Source: Pseudomonadota bacterium
GTDB taxonomy: Bacteria; Myxococcota_A; UBA796; GCA-2862545
DNA length: 47,755 nt
NCBI GenBank assembly: GCA_005776945.1
Contig: SXOB01000067.1
Location: 1 to 47,755 of the forward strand
Direction: 5' to 3'
The stretch's first letter is position 1, and every line of letters begins with the position of its first letter. Shown in pieces: positions 45,197 through 47,755 of this stretch. The notes below the pieces were generated by a model. That model did no database searches, had not been told where the DNA came from, and worked only from the letters and a program-made list of their open reading frames with translations. The position numbers were made by a program, and so were the translations under genes.

Positions 45197-45829
45197 GTGG
45201 AGTCGACGCAGTTGGTGATTGGAATTGCAGGTGGCAGTGGCTCGGGCAAGACGACCTTGGCCCGCGCGTTGGTTTCGGCCCTTGGCGACCGCGGCGCCAT
45301 GATCTCACTCGATCGGTACCATCACCCTGTGGCCGCAGACGAAGCGTCCACGGCCAATTTCGATCGGCCCGAGGCCTTGGACCTTTCAGCGGCGGCGGCC
45401 GACGTGGCGCGCCTCGCGACGGGCGATGTGGCGATGGTGCCGGTGTACGATTTCGCGACGCACAGGCGGCTGGCTCCGCAGGGGGTTGGGCCTGCCTCCT
45501 ACGTCGTCGTCGAGGGGCTCTTTGCCTTGTGTGAGCCCATCCTCACGCACGTCGAGTTGGGTGTTTATCTGGAGGTTCCTGATGACCTCCGCCTCCTCCG
45601 CCGGCTGCGCCGCGACCTCGTCGAGCGCGGTCGAAATGTGACCGAAGTGCTCGATCGCTACGAACAGATGGTGCGGCCCAACCACATCGCCGTCGTGGCG
45701 CCGAGCGCCGCACGGGCCGACCTACGTTGGACGGGCTCCATCGAGTCGTGTGTCGGCGAGATCCTCGGACGCCTTGGTTTGCCAGACCGTCGTCGCGAGG
45801 CCTCGAGCGACGGGCTCGCAGGCGGCTAG
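45197..45829 (+). CDS. udk: Uridine kinase-like P-loop kinase
   Basis: The roughly 210-residue protein belongs to the uridine kinase/phosphoribulokinase group, which phosphorylates nucleosides or related sugars with ATP. It shows Walker A LVIGIAGGSGSGKTTLARAL at about residues 6-25, ISLDRYHHP (the DxFY-like motif), MVPVYDFATHRR and SYVVVEGLFAL; an RRLRRDLVERGR segment matches the lid arginines. GTG 45197 is chosen to leave a few residues before the P-loop; TTG 45173 and TTG 45212 are possible. Substrate cannot be fixed from sequence. It converges with the bactofilin gene, with an overlap of four bases. Confidence 0.82.
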   Translation: MESTQLVIGIAGGSGSGKTTLARALVSALGDRGAMISLDRYHHPVAADEASTANFDRPEALDLSAAAADVARLATGDVAMVPVYDFATHRRLAPQGVGPASYVVVEGLFALCEPILTHVELGVYLEVPDDLRLLRRLRRDLVERGRNVTEVLDRYEQMVRPNHIAVVAPSAARADLRWTGSIESCVGEILGRLGLPDRRREASSDGLAGG

Positions 45830-46155
45830 CTCCTCTCGGTCCGGTCCACTGAAAGGGTGCCCGCCAGCCGAGCGCCGGGCTCAACGTCGAGCCAAGCCGT
45901 GGTGACCGTGCCGCGGAACCTTGCCGTCGCCTCGAAACGGACGCGTTCGGTGGCGACGATGTCTCCGTCCACCGTACCGGCGACGAGCACCTGCGGCGCC
46001 TCGATGCGGCCGTCCACCCGACCCGACTCGGCCACTTCAACCCAATCGGACGACCGGAGGTTTCCGCGGAAGGCCCCAGCGATGTGGGCGGGCCCGTCGA
46101 AGGTGGCGTCGCCCGCCCAAGCGCCATCGGGAGCGAGCCAGCCCGCGGGATTCAC
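45826..46155 (-). CDS. Bactofilin (polymer-forming cytoskeletal protein)
   Basis: The 109-residue protein shows the bactofilin beta-helix pattern of short G-rich rungs: AHIAGAFRGNLRSSDWVEVA, SGRVDGRIEAPQVLVAGTVD, GDIVATERVRFEATARFRGT and ARLAGTLSVD. Bactofilins self-assemble into filaments without nucleotide and scaffold cell shape or chromosome segregation factors. The GTG start (46153-46155) overlaps the parB TGA, so it is probably translated with ParB. In Myxococcus bactofilins organise the ParABS machinery, which makes this coupling meaningful. The protein is minimal, with almost no flanking tails. Confidence 0.87.
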   Translation of the reverse strand: MNPAGWLAPDGAWAGDATFDGPAHIAGAFRGNLRSSDWVEVAESGRVDGRIEAPQVLVAGTVDGDIVATERVRFEATARFRGTVTTAWLDVEPGARLAGTLSVDRTERS

Positions 46156-47012
46156 GCGCGCAGACGCGTGAGCAGGCGGTCGAAGTCCTCGGCATCGGCA
46201 TATTCGATGACGATGGAGCCCCCTCCCCGCTGGCGCGGTTTGATTTGGACCGACGTGCGAAGGCTGTCCTGCAGGGTGCGGACGGCCAGGTCGAGGGCAC
46301 GTGCGCGCGCCGCGGCGCCGGCCCGTCGTGAGGGTCCCGTGCGGACGGCGTCCGCCACCAACTTCTCGACCTGGCGCACGTTGAGGCCGTGAGCGACGAT
46401 GCGCACGAGCATACGGCGGAGGTCGCCTTCGTGTGTGAGTGGCAACATCGCTCGGGCGTGGCCCGCGCTGATGCGTCCTTCCCGGACGGCGCCACGCACG
46501 AATTCGGGGAGTCGGAGGAGTCGGACGGCGTTGGCGACGGTCGCTCGGTCCTTGCCGACGCGCAAGGCCACTTCGTCTTGCGTCAGGCCGTGGTCCGCTG
46601 TGAGTTTGGCGTAGCCGCGGGCCACCTCGATGGGGTCGAGGTCCTCGCGCTGAAGATTCTCGATGAGCGCAAGTTCGAGTTGTTCCGCCGCCGTAGGGGC
46701 CTCACGGACCAGGACGGGCACCTCGGCGAGGCCCGCCAGAGCGGCAGCGCGCAGGCGTCGCTCGCCGGCGAGCAGGATGTAGGCGCCCTCGTGGCGCCTG
46801 GCGACGATCGGCGACAACATGCCGTGTTGGCGCAGGCTGGCCGCGAGCGAGCGGAGGGCCTCGTCGTGGAAGACCTCGCGCGGCTGCTCGGGGTTGGGGC
46901 GGATTTCCGCCACGGGAACGGTGCGGACCACCGCGCGGTCGGACGCCCCGTCGAGCGCGAGCGCGTCGTCCGGAATCAGGCTGGCGAGGCCGCGCCCGAG
47001 CGCCTTGCTCAC
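46152..47012 (-). CDS. parB: Chromosome partitioning protein ParB
   Basis: ParB binds parS and spreads as a CTP-dependent clamp to segregate the origin. The 286-residue protein starts VSKALGRGLASLIPDD. It has the PNPEQPREVF box I, the CTP-binding box II LLAGERRLRAAALAGL (about 81-96), ENLQREDLDPIEVARGY, the helix-turn-helix around TQDEVALRVGKDRATVANAV (about 140-160) and a C-terminal dimerisation part ending DAEDFDRLLTRLRA. GTG 47010-47012 is chosen because the family begins here and it overlaps the parA TGA (GTGA). Confidence 0.95.
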   Translation of the reverse strand: MSKALGRGLASLIPDDALALDGASDRAVVRTVPVAEIRPNPEQPREVFHDEALRSLAASLRQHGMLSPIVARRHEGAYILLAGERRLRAAALAGLAEVPVLVREAPTAAEQLELALIENLQREDLDPIEVARGYAKLTADHGLTQDEVALRVGKDRATVANAVRLLRLPEFVRGAVREGRISAGHARAMLPLTHEGDLRRMLVRIVAHGLNVRQVEKLVADAVRTGPSRRAGAAARARALDLAVRTLQDSLRTSVQIKPRQRGGGSIVIEYADAEDFDRLLTRLRA

Positions 47013-47755
47013 ATGGCCCCCGACAGGGCGGGCGCGCGATGGCGTGAGGCCCACTCACGCGCCAGCGCAGAGTAGGCGCGGGCGCCGGCCGAACGCGGGT
47101 CGTGTTCGATGGCCGTGCGGCCGTGGCTGGGCGCCTCGCCGAGCCGGACATTGCGGGGGATGACGGTGGCAAGCACGTCTTGGCCGAAGTGCTCGCGCAC
47201 CTGCTGGTCGACGTCGCGGCACAGATTGTTGCGCGGGTCGAACATCGTCACGACGATGCCGCCGAGTACCAGGTCCGGGTTCATGCCGCGGCGAACCGCC
47301 GACAACGTGCGCAGCAGGTCTCCGAGGCCTTCGATGGCGTAGTACTCGGCTTGCAGCGGCACAAGGAGCGTGTCGGCGGCAGCGAGCGCGTTGAGGGTGA
47401 GCAAACCAAGGCTCGGGGGGCAGTCGATGAGAATGTCGTCGAAGCGGCCCCGAACATCGGCCAAGGCGCGGCGGAGGCGCCGTTCGCGGCCATCCTCGTC
47501 GACGAGTTCGATTTCAGCGCCCACGAGGTCGCGCGTTGCCGGGGCGAGCCAGAGGCCCGTCGGGCGGACCTCGGTCAACGCGTCGGACAGCGGGCGAAAG
47601 TCGAGAAGCGCATCGTAGATGCCAGGCAGCCCCTGATCCCGGGAGAAACCTAGGCAGGAGCTGGCATTGCCCTGAGGGTCGAGGTCTACGAGGAGGACCC
47701 GACGGCCCATCGTGGCAAGGGCGGCAGCGAGGTTGATCGCGGTGGTGGTCTTGCC
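47009..47755 (-). CDS. parA: Chromosome partitioning ATPase ParA/Soj (5' end beyond window)
   Basis: ParA is a DNA-binding ATPase that moves ParB-parS complexes. The 5' end is cut at base 47755: the visible translation begins GKTTTAINLAAALATMGRRV, the second half of the deviant Walker A motif. It continues LLVDLDPQGNASSCLG, FDDILIDCPPSLGLLTLNAL (Walker B), LVPLQAEYYAIEGL, VVTMFDPRNNL and IPRNVRLGEAPSHG, all typical of Soj/ParA. The 249 visible codons leave only a short N-terminus missing. It is the first gene of parA-parB-bactofilin. Confidence 0.95.
   Translation of the reverse strand, partial: GKTTTAINLAAALATMGRRVLLVDLDPQGNASSCLGFSRDQGLPGIYDALLDFRPLSDALTEVRPTGLWLAPATRDLVGAEIELVDEDGRERRLRRALADVRGRFDDILIDCPPSLGLLTLNALAAADTLLVPLQAEYYAIEGLGDLLRTLSAVRRGMNPDLVLGGIVVTMFDPRNNLCRDVDQQVREHFGQDVLATVIPRNVRLGEAPSHGRTAIEHDPRSAGARAYSALAREWASRHRAPALSGAM

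Noticed and set aside
45826..47755. parS site near parAB
   Set aside because: I found no match to TGTTTCACGTGAAACA. CACGTG hexamers elsewhere (for example near 17107 and 46301) lack the matching arms. A motif scan of the whole genome would settle it.

Overview
The window is a GC-rich bacterial chromosome segment carrying the replication origin neighbourhood. The core genes (gyrA, gyrB, recF, dnaN, dnaA, rpmH, rnpA, yidD, yidC, jag, mnmE, and parA/parB at the far end), the many secreted proteins with MopE-type Asp/Cys repeats, two C-termini resembling MYXO-CTERM sorting tails, FG-GAP lipoproteins, a eukaryote-type Ser/Thr kinase and a bactofilin coupled to parB all suggest a Gram-negative 'deltaproteobacterial' lineage, most likely Myxococcota or a close uncultured relative. 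This assignment is inference from gene content.

Layout. 1-8951 (minus strand): dnaA, dnaN, recF, gyrB, two ArsA/Get3-type ATPases and gyrA (cut by the window edge), all head to tail. The 336-base dnaN-dnaA gap holds a perfect DnaA box, a one-mismatch box and an AT-rich stretch, and is the best oriC candidate. 9089-16092 (plus strand): rpmH-rnpA-yidD-yidC-jag-mnmE-gshB and a TPR protein, mostly with overlapping stop/start codons. 16064-28593 (minus strand): an MDR dehydrogenase, a degenerate RNase Z-like protein, ribA, a degenerate S41-protease-like lipoprotein, pyrC, a bacterial alpha-2-macroglobulin and its usual partner pbpC. 28658-45037: an accessory, surface-oriented block with FG-GAP lipoproteins, a DUF362/terpene-cyclase-like pair, a long-chain-type acyl-CoA dehydrogenase with a FadR-like palindrome at its start, NDH-2 coupled to a membrane Ser/Thr kinase, a broken solute-binding-protein gene, and a lysyl oxidase translationally coupled to a MopE-repeat protein, facing a second MopE-repeat protein. 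45197-47755: a uridine-kinase-like gene (plus) and the minus-strand parA-parB-bactofilin set; parA is cut by the window edge.

How it fits together. The left 16 kb are replication initiation, topology, ribosome/RNase P, membrane insertion and tRNA modification. parAB has been separated from the rpmH-mnmE block by about 32 kb, and the mnmG and rsmG genes often found next to mnmE are not in the window. The accessory block encodes mostly exported proteins; several lipoproteins have unusually short signal peptides. The most unusual system is the lysyl oxidase plus MopE-repeat operon: the oxidase keeps the copper histidines and both residues that form the quinone cofactor, carries calcium-binding-type repeats, and is co-translated with an Asp/Cys-rich protein with a probable surface-sorting tail. 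This suggests a copper-dependent extracellular crosslinking system. The second unusual item is a Get3-like ATPase pair placed between gyrB and gyrA with 4-base overlaps. Translational coupling by ATGA/GTGA/TTGA overlaps is used at most gene junctions.
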